Assembly: GCA_037043455.1 (NCBI GenBank)
Contig: JAWPHD010010994.1
Span: 23,805 to 87,804, forward strand
Source: Cyrtodaria siliqua
Taxonomy: Eukaryota; Mollusca; Bivalvia; Adapedonta; Hiatellidae
Direction: 5' to 3'
Length of the DNA: 64,000 bases
The translations under genes and the position numbers were made by a program. The notes beneath the pieces are model-generated. The model was not told the origin of the DNA, did not search any database, and saw nothing but the letters and a program-made list of their open reading frames with translations. Shown one piece after another: positions 44,545 to 55,470 of the stretch (positions are counted from its first letter, which is position 1; every line of letters begins with the position of its first letter).

Positions 44545-47010
44545 GTATATACAACCTTACCACATCACCTTATCAAAGACAAGCGTATTGCTCTCATTTA
44601 GAAATATTCGCTAGAGAACATACTACATGTTTGGCCTGTAACAATATTAAAGCGTGTTTTAATAACGGTAATGTAGACAATAACACTATGTGGACTTGCC
44701 AAATAGTTTGTGAAGCACTTATTTTCCTATTCGATACTATTGTTTTCGTTAGGTATGGAACTACCGTTTATAGACAAAGTGTTGATATCCATATGGGTAC
44801 AAGAGGTGTTCAACTTACAACGTAACACTTTCATTTTGTAACTGTATCAAATATATTGACATGCTCGTCAAATATGTTTATTTTAATGTCAAGTCTAATG
44901 ATTCATTCAATATAAAACATTATGACATGAACTTGTATGTGCTTCCTAATTTTGCTGCATCCGTATTTTTTGAATAAGGGAAGAGAATGATTGTTTGAAG
45001 CACAAATCTTCAAATAAAAAACTAACTGCAATACAATTTTTTAAAAAAATGTTTGTAAATTGTCGTTTAAGTTATCATGGTAGTTTGGAATAAGCATTTG
45101 TTTGCTATTCGTCGGTTTTCAAGATTTCAAATAAAATTAGTTTGAAACATCAGCTGCAGGCTTTATTATGATTTCCTCCTCTATACAAATTAGTTTCATT
45201 CCTTTCTTATAGGAAAAGAAAGAAAAATTATATAACTTAAGATTTAGGGGCAAAACACACACATTTGCAAATAATGATGAAAAAAAAGAAAATTATAACC
45301 AAAGATATCTTTATATGGTATGTGATAATACAGCAAAAAGAACTATTCTTTTTTTGTCGTACAAACTATGAATAAAATGCTTATTTTGGTTAATTTATAA
45401 AATCATCGCTAACATACCAGCAAACTGTCCTATCATATTTTAGTTTCTTAATATTGCGCTAAAATTCGAACTTTTAATTCAACATTTATATTTTTGTCTT
45501 AAAATAAAATATACGATCATATTTAAATTGTACATAGTTTTAAACAATTATGATATGCATGTTGTGGAATTATTTGGTTTAAGGTAAACCTCTACGGCTA
45601 TAGAAACATATCGGCTTAAAATGGGAAAATAGCATGCTCCTAATTCAAAATGTTATTTAAAACGAACCGTGTGAAATTGGAGATTATTTTTAAATGTATA
45701 CGTTCTAAATGACAGTTTCACATAATTAAATCACGCATTTCTTATGAGAATCACTTCCGCTGAAAAATAGCATCTTAAACAAAAGTGTTACATTATAAGT
45801 TGAACACCTCTCGTACGAAAGGTCATCTTTTGCGGCAGATTTTGCTTTTGCATTGCTATGAAAGAGATGTCTTGTTGAGTCAAATACTCAGGCATAGGTA
45901 ACTGAAGCCTTTAGTGACACCTGTTGGTATCTGGATGACATATTAAAACTTGACAATCTTGTTTTTTCTACTATTGTTAATACTTTATATCCTAAAGAAC
46001 TTTAACTCAACAAAGATAACCTTTCTGATAATGTATCTTCTTATCTCCATTTACATCTTTCTATTGAAAAAGGAGAAATAAAAATCTATGACAAGAGAGT
46101 TGATTTTAATTTTGATATTGTTATCTAACTCCACTTAGTTGTTGATGATTCCTAGCTTCGTCTTATGAGGTCTATGTTTCTCAATTATTCGTTTTTCTGG
46201 AGTCGAGTTGAGGACTTAAATATTCATACACTTTGTATAACTAACATGCTTCTCCATCAGGCCTACTGTTACAATAAACTTCGAAAGAAAGGTGGCTAAT
46301 TTGTATTATCTATTATCTATATCTATTATTATTTCTATATTCGTACCCCTGATCTACTTTTAAAATATAAAAGTAATATATTTAAGAACTCTTCTGCGAC
46401 AAGGACTATCACAACATTACTTCTATGATGATGTGATTTACAAACTTGATAAGATCTTTGGTCTTAATCACTTTCAAATAATTTATATTAAACTTGTTGA
46501 ATATTTTATAAAAAGGGTCATGATTCTATCATGGTTGACCCGTTTACAGTTCGCCACTATGCTTTCCTCTTTGATTGTATGATGACCAGACAGATGATGG
46601 CGTCTACCTAAATCCTGAAAGGACGGTAGGGTTTAATGTTTGTCTTAAATATTGTATTGTCGTGTAATTCATGGTGTGTTCCCTTGTCGCTATCACGTCA
46701 GTCAAGTCATTGAGTACTTGCTTTGTAGCTTATTTTTCTATGGTTTTATTTTTATATTTATTTATAAATGATCATTTCTGTGTTATACTTATATTGCCTA
46801 GTAATGCTGCATTGTTTGTTAGAGAGTATAACCTGGTGGGGATATCTTTATTTACACTGTTCCGTTTTATTGGGATGAAAACCCGTTTGTGTTTGTGATG
46901 GCACGTGCCTGGCTAATTAACATTGTAATTCTTGTTTGTTTTAATGCAGCGTGTTTTCTGGTGACTGTTTTCTGTAAAAGCTGCCTTTCCTATTCGAATC
47001 ATATACCTAT
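44545..47010 (+). pseudogene. Penelope-like RT copy split by a DNA element
   Basis: The first part (44545-44801) encodes the end of motif A (TTLPHHLIKDKRIAL), ACNNIKACFNNGNVDN, a VCEALIFLFD block and the start of motif B (YRQSVDIHMGT). A 1,010-bp TIR element follows. The copy resumes at about 45812 with a decayed CAPL-ADFAF block, an AFSDTCWYLDDILKLDNL motif C (open Asp pair kept), LYPKEL, DFNFDIV, the RQGLSQHYFYDDVIYKL region and VDPFTVRHYAFLFDC. The tail runs to about 47010 with TTTACACTGTTCCGTTTTAT and the CCTATTCGAATCATATACCT end; the core GGTTTAAACC block is deleted. Many stops and frameshifts make it an old copy. Confidence 0.75.
44802..45811. mobile_element. 1,010-bp non-autonomous TIR DNA element inside an RT copy
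   Basis: The ends are inverted repeats: AGAGGTGTTCAACTTACAAC on the left, AGAGGTGTTCAACTTATAAT read inward from the right, extending on through GTAACACTTT (about 30 bp, 3 mismatches). It interrupts the RT motif B of the surrounding Penelope-like copy, and RT sequence resumes on the far side, which fixes both ends. GTAC lies just outside each terminus, so a short target duplication around GTACRA is likely but not exact. The interior is AT-rich with no coding frame; superfamily unknown. Confidence 0.85.
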
Positions 47011-47764
47011 GTTCGCTCCGTTTTTATATATTCACTTTCGTACTGGCTAGCAATGATAACACGTATGTCTGATTCATTAAACAAACGTTTATTATCCTGT
47101 GCTTAAGAAAACATTGTGAAGGCAAAATAACAAATTATTGTATTTAGACAAGTATAAATAGAGGTGATTGGATAGATCAAAACAAACTAATAATTTGTGT
47201 GTGGCTTAATGCTTCTACATTTCCCTACTTGCGTGTAGCCACTAACTAATAAAGTAAATATCTGAGTTCAACATCCGTCTCTGTTGGCGTTTTAACTTCC
47301 AGCGGCTTATTGTTAAATCAACTACGTGCAGGTTATCAATGACAAGGAATATGGCTGGATGTAATATGCCACTTGCTTGGTATTCCATTCAACTACAATA
47401 CCCACGTTTTTTAATCACCAACTCCAATTCGTCAGATTGTTATGAAGCTTCACTGACAGAATGTACTCGTAGTTATTATATATACTACTGCAAGGATATT
47501 TGTGATATGGGAACACTTTCGATAAATATCTTTTCCTAAAGTGTCAAGTATATATTTAACACCAGCTGTGTGCCTAAAACCGATTTAGTTTGTATATAAA
47601 AGTAAGCAAAACACAGGTTTCTTAATTAAAGGAGCACTTTTTCCCCAGGTGTCTTGTTGTGCAATATCGTCATGCAGATAGCCAATATATTCAAGTTGCT
47701 AACAGACCATCAACACATTTATTTTATGTTATTTCAAAACGCTTCATAGGAAGGGAAAGGCTAT
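47011..47764. other. No recognised feature
   Basis: About 750 bp. A 66-codon plus frame (47339-47539) shows no motif. Confidence 0.4.
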
Positions 47765-47838
47765 ATAGAAATCCGGGAAACGTTCCCTTTGGATTCAGAG
47801 TCGAACGTGCTATCCACTGTGCCACCGAACTGTGTATC
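47765..47838 (-). mobile_element. tRNA-Gln-like SINE head or tRNA pseudogene
   Basis: The minus strand reads GTTCGGTGGCACAGTGGATA, GCACGTTCGACTCTGAATCC and AAAGGGAACGTTTCCCGG. TGGCACAGTGG is a pol III A box, and GACTCTGAATCC matches the anticodon arm of a CUG tRNA-Gln. The T arm and B box are decayed and no acceptor pairing is left, so it is not a working tRNA. Confidence 0.65.
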
Positions 47839-48980
47839 AGTTGAAACAAGACATAGTTATATTAAATGAGGATAAGCTAATATATGTCAACACATAATGG
47901 AATATACCTACATAGGTAATGAATGTGTATGGAGAATGTTTAATTGGACCGAAATGTTTCGGCAATGTACGATCAGCTTGTTTTGTTCGGAGGACTATTT
48001 CAAATTGGATAACTGGCACGAAGTGATCAACGTATGATGTCGATGTTGATTGCTGTCATTAAAAACGTCAATAAATTTAATGAAGATTTTTACCTTTAGC
48101 TAGCGTTAAAATCAGTACGTGAGTGATCTTTTGTTTCTATTTCGTCAATTTATTTTACAGCAACTTGGGAAAACATGCCGTTTTAATGTTGACTATATGC
48201 ACGTTTCCATTATTTCCATTATGCAACTCGTTATCAGCGTTCAATATTGATCCTTGTCAAAGGTCAGTATGGTAGAGTTCAATTTAAACGTGACTAAATG
48301 AAAGTATACAATAATGATTAAGATCCGTCTTTAATTATTGTCTGATTTGATAAATATTATCATATAAGTTATCTAGATCTAAACAGATAAATATTATCAT
48401 ATAAATTATCTAGATCTAAACAGATATTACAAGACAAATTGTGCATGTATTTTAAAATCACGTCATGCATAAATCCATGATACACCAAATACAACAATTT
48501 AGACGTAGAGGTAAATACAATTATCACACATAGTATCACACATCAACAACGATGATATTTGTGTGTGAGAGTAACAAACACCAAAAACGGAATTTCCGTT
48601 TAGCAAGTGGCAATGATAAATAAAAGCTTGCCGCACTTCGAACACGAACATACCATTGAGCAAAGTGAAAGGATCAATAAAAGCTTATCATGCACTGAAT
48701 ATGAATATAGTAGTTCAAACGTCCGTTCTGTTGCATGACCCCCGTGATTGCACTTTATTCTTTTCTCTTTTGTTTGTTTTTGCTGATGTCATTATGTATT
48801 TTATAACGGTAAAGTATGAGCATCGGTTTCTCGAATTGAACGTCCCGTAAATATCGCAAGGTATAATGAATAGTTTGGCAGTGTGACGACTTTTAATTGC
48901 ATGTATTTACAATGTCTAGTGTGCACACATGAATCAGTGTTACAACTGCATACTGATTACTAGGCCGCCTTTATCTTTAT
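47839..48980. other. Mostly featureless; short doublet
   Basis: Contains a roughly 44-bp tandem doublet at 48348-48430 (GATAAATATTATCATATAA and TTATCTAGATCTAAACA twice). A 64-codon plus frame (48656-48850) has no motif. Confidence 0.5.
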
Positions 48981-48984
48981 ATAC

Positions 48985-49198
48985 AATACTTGTCTCTAAA
49001 TATATTTACAAAATTGTTCTACACATATTTACAGGAATTGCTCTAACATATTTACAGGAAGTGTCTGAACTTATATTTACATAAATTGTCTCTACGCAGA
49101 TTTACAGGAATTTCTCTACACACATATATATATATATAGGAAGTGTCTCTACATAGATCAACAGTAATTGTCTCTACACAGATTGTACAGGAACTGCC
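48985..49198. repeat. Minisatellite of about 28 bp, seven units
   Basis: Repeats of TTTACAGGAATTGTCTCTAC and ACACATA with small changes. One unit is extended by a short TATATA run. Confidence 0.85.
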
Positions 49199-49234
49199 TA
49201 ACCTTTAAAGAATGTTTTTACTTCAGAACAGACA

Positions 49235-49520
49235 TATACAATGAAAACAAAATACACAATTAAAGCGACAATAAGGAATGCATATGACACCAAAAACATA
49301 AATGGTTGGCATTATGGTTATTGCCGAAGCAAAAAGACAGCTGGTAGTATATACCATGTTCAAGGCTTCACCAAACCTCAGTTTTATCGTATTGTCATCC
49401 CAGTTAAACGGGACAATGTAAATAAAGAAATCCCTGCCCGGCTATATTCTCTAACAAACTACATGAACTAGGCAGAATTAAAAAATATAATGTAGTTTTA
49501 AAACAAAGATGACTATACAT

Positions 49521-49523
<3 letters not shown>
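49235..49523 (-). mobile_element. Diverged Penelope-like tail
   Basis: Plus-strand signs of a minus-oriented tail: AAAACATAAATGGTTGGCAT, CACCAAACCTCAGTTTTATC, CCCAGTTAAACGGGACAATG, AAATAAAGAAATCCCTGCC and CTCTAACAAACTACATGAAC. It leads straight into the GA tract and the derived minisatellite. Confidence 0.65.

Positions 49524-49524
<1 letters not shown>

Positions 49525-49563
<39 letters not shown>
49525..49563. repeat. (GA)n microsatellite
   Basis: About 19 GA repeats. A shorter tract of 8 repeats occurs at 49806-49822 inside the following array. Confidence 0.95.
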
Positions 49564-49565
<2 letters not shown>

Positions 49566-50045
49566 CAATTGTAGCAAGAGAATAAACCATTTACACTTAG
49601 CGTACTCAATGATTTTGCAGCTGCAAGTGCAGCAAGAGAATGAACCATTAAAACTTACCATTCCTCATAGAAGGTACTCGATGACTTTGGAGAAGCCAGG
49701 GCATCAAGACAATACACCATTAAATCTTAGCAGTACACAAAACAAGTACTCAATAAATGGCTTTGAAGACGCCAACGCAGCAAGAGAATAAACCATTAAA
49801 CATACAAGAGAGAGAGAGAGAGAATCCAGTGTAGCAAGAACATAAACCATTAACACTTAGCTTACTCAATGATTTTGCAGCAGCAAGTTCAGCAAGAGAA
49901 TAAACCATTACAACTTACCATTCCTCTAAGTAGGTACTCGATGACTTTGGAGAAGTCAGAGCATCAAGAGAATACACTAAAACAGGTACTCAATAAATGG
50001 CTTTGCAGAAGCCAACGCAGCAAGAGAATACACCATTAAATATAC
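49564..50045. repeat. Minisatellite amplified from a Penelope-like tail segment
   Basis: About seven units built on AGCAAGAGAATAAACCATTA, an ACTTA-CATTCCTC spacer and GTACTCAATGACTTTGCAGA followed by AGCC. The last block and the first are adjacent in normal minus-strand tails (compare 14065-14110 and 34290-34335), so the array is an expansion of that tail piece. The order GA tract plus units occurs twice (49525 and 49806), showing a higher-order duplication of about 280 bp. Confidence 0.85.
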
Positions 50046-50690
50046 CATTTCAGTACTTTTCATGATCCAAATATTCAGAAATGATTTTTTTGTAACATGT
50101 ATACACTAGTCTTCACATATGTACGAACCTAATTAATATCTATCAGATAGTCTTTTGAATAAACTATGCCTTAAAAATAGTGCATTAATTGATATTCGCA
50201 CGAATTATCATGGTAGGATTATATTGTTTTTTGTTTTATAGATCTAGAAATGGATCTTTATTTCGGTTACTCTCATTTCACGCTTCTTGAATTAATTTTA
50301 AATTAACAACTATGATCTATAATTAGCCAAATTTATATGCAGTTTTATATATATGTATCTATTTCAAGCCGTTGTAGGTTCAACAAAACACTTAACTTAA
50401 TGCAGTGCTAAAACACTTTTTAGAAAGTGAAGTTTTCCTCGAGTCTCACTAACACTTATAAGGAACGACTGATATTATACATATATTATCGAAATTAAGT
50501 GCGCACATATTGTTATTAATATCAAAAGCCGTAATTTAAATATGTGTTTTATGGACGTAATTGTCTTACATCGGTCGTGCTTTTAAGGTGTTTACATTTC
50601 GACAGAATAGGGAAATGTTAAAAAAAAAAAATTGTCCTCTAGCGTTAAAAGGCATTAGTTTACAAGTTTGGCTACTCTTGTCGGAAATAT
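50046..50690. other. No recognised feature
   Basis: About 640 bp. A 78-codon plus frame (50561-50797) runs into the next minisatellite and has no motif. Confidence 0.4.
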
Positions 50691-50694
50691 TTTA

Positions 50695-52485
50695 TAAATG
50701 TCTCTTTTACAGGACCATACAAATGACTCTTTTGTATGACCATACATGTACTTCTTCTCTAGGACGTTCTAAACGTCTCTTCTGTAGGACCTTGTAAACG
50801 CCTCTTCTATAGGACCTTATAAACGCCTCTTCTATAGGACCTTATAAACGTCTCTTCTTTAGGACCTTATAAACGCCTCTTCTGTAGGACCTTGTAAACA
50901 TCTCTTAAGTAGGACTTAATAAACGTCTCTTCTGTAGGACCTTATAAACACCTCTTCTGCAAGACCTTGTAAACGTCTATTCTGTATGACCTTATAAACG
51001 TCTCCTCTGTAGGACCTTGTAAACGTCTCTTCAGTAGGACCTAATAAACGTCTCTTCTGTAGGACCTTATAAACGCCTCTTCTGCAATACCTTGTAAACG
51101 TTTCTTTTGTAGGACCTTATAAACGTCTCTAGACCTTATCCACGTCTCTTCTGTAGGACCCTCTAAACGTCTCTTCTGTAGGACCATATAAACGTCTTCT
51201 CTGTAGGACTTTGTAAACGTCTCGTCAGTAGGACCTAATATAAACGTTTTTCTGTAGGACCTTATAAACGCCTCTTCTGCAAAACATTGTAAACGTCTCT
51301 TCTGTAGGACCTTATAAACGTATATTGATCTTATAAACGTCTCTAATGTAGGACCTTAAAAATGTCTCTTGTGTAGGACTTTATAAATGTCTCTTCGTTA
51401 GGACCTTATAAACGTCTCTTTTGCAGGACTTTATAACTGCCTCTTCTGCAAGACCTTGTAAATGTCTCTTTTGAAGGACGTTGTAAACGTCTCTTCTGTA
51501 GGACCTTACAAACGCCTCTTCTGCAGGACCTTGTAAACGTCTCTTCTGCAGGACCTTGTAAACGTCTCCTCTGTAGGACCTTATAAACGTCTCTTCTGTA
51601 GGAAATTATAAACGTCTGTTCTGTAGGACCTTGTAAACTCCTCTTCCGCAGTACCTTGTATAGGTCTCTTCCGCAGGACCTTATAAAAGTTTCTTCTGTA
51701 GGACCTTATACAAGTCTCTTATGTAGGACCGTGTAAACGCCTCTTCCGCAGGACCTTGTAAACGTCTCTTCTGTAGGACCTTATAAACGTCTCTTATGTA
51801 GGACCTTATAAACGTCTCTTCTGTAGGACCTTATAAACGCCTCTTCCGCAAGACCTTCCTTGCAAACGTCTCTTCTGTAGGACCTTGCAAACGCCTCTTC
51901 TGTAGGACCTTGTGAATGCCTCTTCTGCAGGACCTTGTAAACGTCTCTTCTGTAGGACCTTATAAACGTCTCTTCTGCATGACCATGTAAACGTCTCTTC
52001 TCCAGGACCTTATAAACGCCTCTTCTACATGACCTTGAAAGCGTCTCTTCTGCATGACCTTATAAACGTCTCTTCTGTAGGACCTTATAAACGTCTCTTC
52101 TGCAGAACCTGATAAACGTCTCTTCTGCAGGACCTTATAAACGTCTCTTATGTAGGACCTTATAAAAGTCTCTTATGCATGACCTTGTAAACGTTAATTC
52201 TGCAGGACCTTGTAAACACCTCTTCTGTAGGACTTTGTAAAGGTCTCTTCTGTAGGACCTTATAATCGTCACTTCTACATGACCTTATAAACTTATTTTC
52301 TGTATCTTTTACATGCCTTTATAAACGTGTCTTCTGCAAGGACCTTTTAAATCTGTCTTCTGCAGCAGTATATGAATTTCCCTCCTCCGGGACTTTAAAC
52401 ATGTCTCTTCTAAAGGACCTTATTTATTTAACGGATCTTCTGCAGACTCTTATAAATGTCTCTTCTGTATGACTTTATAAATGTT
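50695..52485. repeat. 25-bp minisatellite, roughly 70 units
   Basis: Consensus CTCTTCTGTAGGACC plus TTATAAACGT, repeated for 1.8 kb with substitutions at a few favoured positions (TGTA or TGCA; TTATAAAC or TTGTAAAC; ACGT or ACGC). Order decays at both ends. There are no long frames in it. Confidence 0.96.
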
Positions 52486-53335
52486 ATTTCGACTGGACCA
52501 AATACAAGTCTCGTTTTTTTTCTGGAGACATGCATGTAAACAAACGAACCGGTCTTACGGTTCAAAGTATTTGTAGATCTATTACACAATTAAAACCATA
52601 AGTATTTAAATGTGAATTATTTAAAGCCAAAACTTACTTTCAGGCTTTTTTAAAATTAAAAGACTAGATTTGGGATAAAACATTAAATGCTCTGTCACTT
52701 TCACTCACACACATATATAATTATAATCGATTTAAATAAAGAGGCCCTCTCATGTGTTTTGTGAATCTGGGGACCATGAACAATTTGTTATGATAATTTA
52801 CTAAAAGGGATCCAGGGAACAAGAACCTCCACCCTACCTGGGAGGGCCTCACAAAAGGGTTCATGAACACACAAAATCAAAATCGGGAAATACCTGTAAG
52901 ATTATGTTTTATGCATACAATAGTAATGTACTGACGATTGCCCATCCCTATATAAATAAGTGCTCTGTATAACAATTTACTAATATAAAATAACCATTAC
53001 ATTCATCCTGGGAAAATTGTTTGTAATAATTATACAATTTCTTCCTGTTTGCGTGACATTTCGTAAGACTACGAGAAGAATAACTCTCTCATAGCAGGAT
53101 ATGTTGATATGCTTAGCTATATGTTATTACTTTTAACACACCAGTTTATGACATTGTGGTTGCTATAAAGCTATTGTGTCATAATAGATAATAATTGCCG
53201 CGTCCTCCTATTTGCATTATATATATTTGGCACGACAAATCTTGGAAATACATAATCTAATATGTGTAATTTCAGATCAGTGCTATAACAAATTGACAAG
53301 ACATTGTCTATAATCAGCTGGAATGAGATGCAGGT
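52486..53335. other. No recognised feature
   Basis: About 850 bp. A weak inverted pair (AGAGGCCCTC near 52740, GAGGGCCTC near 52842) was the only structure noticed. Confidence 0.4.
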
Positions 53336-53340
53336 TTGTT

Positions 53341-53496
53341 CACTCATCTAAAGGACGAAATAACAATCTTGTAGTCACTCATCTAAAGGACCACACAGCC
53401 ATCTTGAGTTCACTCATTTAAAGGACTACACATCACTCTTTCACTCATTTGAAAAACCACACAACATTATTGTATTCACTCATCTAAAGGACCAAT
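53341..53496. repeat. Minisatellite of 31-36-bp units, five copies
   Basis: CACTCATCTAAAGGAC or close variants start at 53341, 53375, 53411, 53442 and 53477, separated by 15-20-bp variable stretches. Confidence 0.85.
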
Positions 53497-53867
53497 CGTA
53501 GTATATTGTCATGAAAGTACGGAATGGTTGTTGACATATATGGGTGCATTGAAGGTATCCTTTGAACTTCGTTTCAAAATATTCAGCTTTTTAAATAATA
53601 CCACTACTTTATATTGTTTTCGTGTTATATTAATTGTATATGTCGGTTACGAAAACTTATACGTATATTACATGCTATTTTTTTATTTTATCTTAAACAT
53701 TTAAACGTATTGTATTGCCAAAATTCTCTATATATGGGAATATAAATAAATATATATATACGTTAGAAATAATATAATGACAAATGTGTTGGTTACATTA
53801 TGTAAAACTCTTCCCATTAAGGATAATTGTAGACACTACCTTTTAAATATCAATGCATTATGATGTT
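53497..53867. other. No recognised feature
   Basis: AT-rich with short TATATA runs. Nothing supportable. Confidence 0.4.
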
Positions 53868-54000
53868 ATTAATTAAGTGTTTTCATATTGGCCGAGTTAT
53901 TGGTCCAAGGACTGTCATATTGGCCCAAGGCCGAAAGCCGCGGGCCAATATAACAGTCCGAGGACCAATAACTGGGCCAATATGAAAACACTTAATTAAT
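53868..54000. mobile_element. 133-bp near-perfect palindrome (foldback element)
   Basis: The left arm begins ATTAATTAAGTGTTTTCATA and the right arm ends TATGAAAACACTTAATTAAT, its exact reverse complement. Complementarity continues through TTGGCC(G/C)AGTTATTGGTCC and GACTGT(C/T)ATATTGGCCC to a centre near 53933. It is related to the shorter foldback remnants at about 3680 and 5190. Confidence 0.92.
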
Positions 54001-54191
54001 GACCTTTTTATTAATTAACTACTTAATATCTCTCTTTATTCCTATGTTTTAAATATCATTTACATGTAAGAAAAAAAAAGAGATAAATGTTCAATATAAC
54101 ATTTAATAACAAGTATCTGATTCAACAGTTTCCACTGTTACCGCTCGATGGTTCGTGGGAAAATTACTCACGAACTTGATAATGGCTATTA

Positions 54192-55208
54192 CAGACCCAG
54201 TTGCGTTCAAGTACCCCAACTAAATGCAGAACGAACGCTGAACGAACGGAAAATGAACGCAGAATGAACGCAGAACGAACGCAGAATGAACGTTGCACGA
54301 TCTATATTTTAAAAATGCATTTCGTTCGTTGCGTTCGTTTTCAGCGTTCAGCGTTTTAAAAAACGAACGATGAATGCATTTTTTAAAAACGCTAAACGCT
54401 GAAAACGAACGGAACGAACGATGAATGCATTTTTTAAAACGCTAAACGCTCAAAACGAACGGAACGAACGAAACGAACGCAAATGCATTTCGCTTTTTTG
54501 GATAATAACTTTCAATATTATCCTTTTGAGTACATAATTGTAGTCTCGATTTAAACGAAGTGCGTCTTGCAGTAACTTAATATAAAGATATACACTGTGT
54601 AAATGGTTTTTTTTAAGCACGATTACACACTTTCATTTTTACCGATTTAAAATAGGAAATGTGTTTATTGTGTAGCACAAACTTTATATTATTTCATTAT
54701 AAAAATTGAAATAATGTTGGTAAAATCAGACGGCATATTTTTATATAGTGTCAAGTATAATACATTTTTGATGAAAATAACATAAACCCGGAAGAAAACA
54801 GAATCATCAATGTGCACCACAAAATAATGTCAACCAAAGTATACATTCTTCAATATGATCACAAACATTAGTCGCCGACTCGTGGTAAGAACAGCATGGG
54901 TGGATACCATGTGTAGTTTAATCGTCAGAAATGTTGCGATTGGTAAACGCTGAACGAACTAACGCAAATGCATTTTCTCTGTTTGTGCATTTAAACGCAC
55001 ACATTATGTTGCGTTCGTTCCGTGCATTTAAAGGAACGCATAGTTTCGTTTGTAAACGCTGAATGCATTCAAAACGCAAATGATTTGCGTTTTAAAAAAT
55101 GCATTCATTAAAATGAAATGCAAACGAAATGCAAACGGAGCGCAAACGGAACGCAAACGAAACGCAAACGGAATGCATTTTTGGGGTACTTGAACGCAAC
55201 TGGGTCTG
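54192..55208. mobile_element. 1-kb TIR element packed with GAACG and ATGCATT motifs
   Basis: The ends are perfect inverted repeats of about 27 bp: CAGACCCAGTTGCGTTCAAG on the left, CTTGAACGCAACTGGGTCTG on the right. TA lies outside both ends, consistent with a TA target duplication. Just inside each end are dense arrays of GAACG/CGTTC and ATGCATT words (54225-54490 and 54945-55180), including several short palindromes. The middle (about 54500-54940) is plain AT-rich sequence. There is no coding frame, so it is non-autonomous. Confidence 0.88.
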
Positions 55209-55365
55209 TATTTCAGCGAAGCCGATGTAACCGAATTTACAATTAATCAAACCTTAATTATTGTGATTGTCTACATTATATAGGCGAACTAGTTTATCAT
55301 CGAAAAGCTGCGACGTTGTGTTTTTTCTTTCAAAATGGCGTCCTTAAAGAAAACAAAGCCTTGGT

Positions 55366-55470
55366 CGTATTGGCCGTGTTGGCTTATCCAATCAGATTGC
55401 TTGAATTTCATATTGGCCGAGTTGTTCCATACAGGCCGAGTTTCTCTCCATATTGGCCTTGTTTTTACCA
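55366..55470. repeat. ATATTGGCC motif cluster
   Basis: CGTATTGGCC, CATATTGGCCGAGTT, CATACAGGCCGAGTT and CATATTGGCC occur within about 100 bp. Same words as in the palindrome at 53868 and in the cluster at 3445-3515 (there on the other strand). A 67-codon plus frame (55316-55519) across it is not a convincing gene. Confidence 0.6.

Noticed and set aside
44802..45811. Reading the gap in the 44.5-47 kb RT copy as an intron
   Set aside because: The segment has 30-bp terminal inverted repeats and no splice-site pattern fits its edges; a transposon insertion explains it fully.
50695..52485. Regular short repeats with variable parts, superficially like a CRISPR array
   Set aside because: The units are contiguous 25-mers with no unique spacers, there are no cas genes, and the surrounding sequence is clearly eukaryotic.
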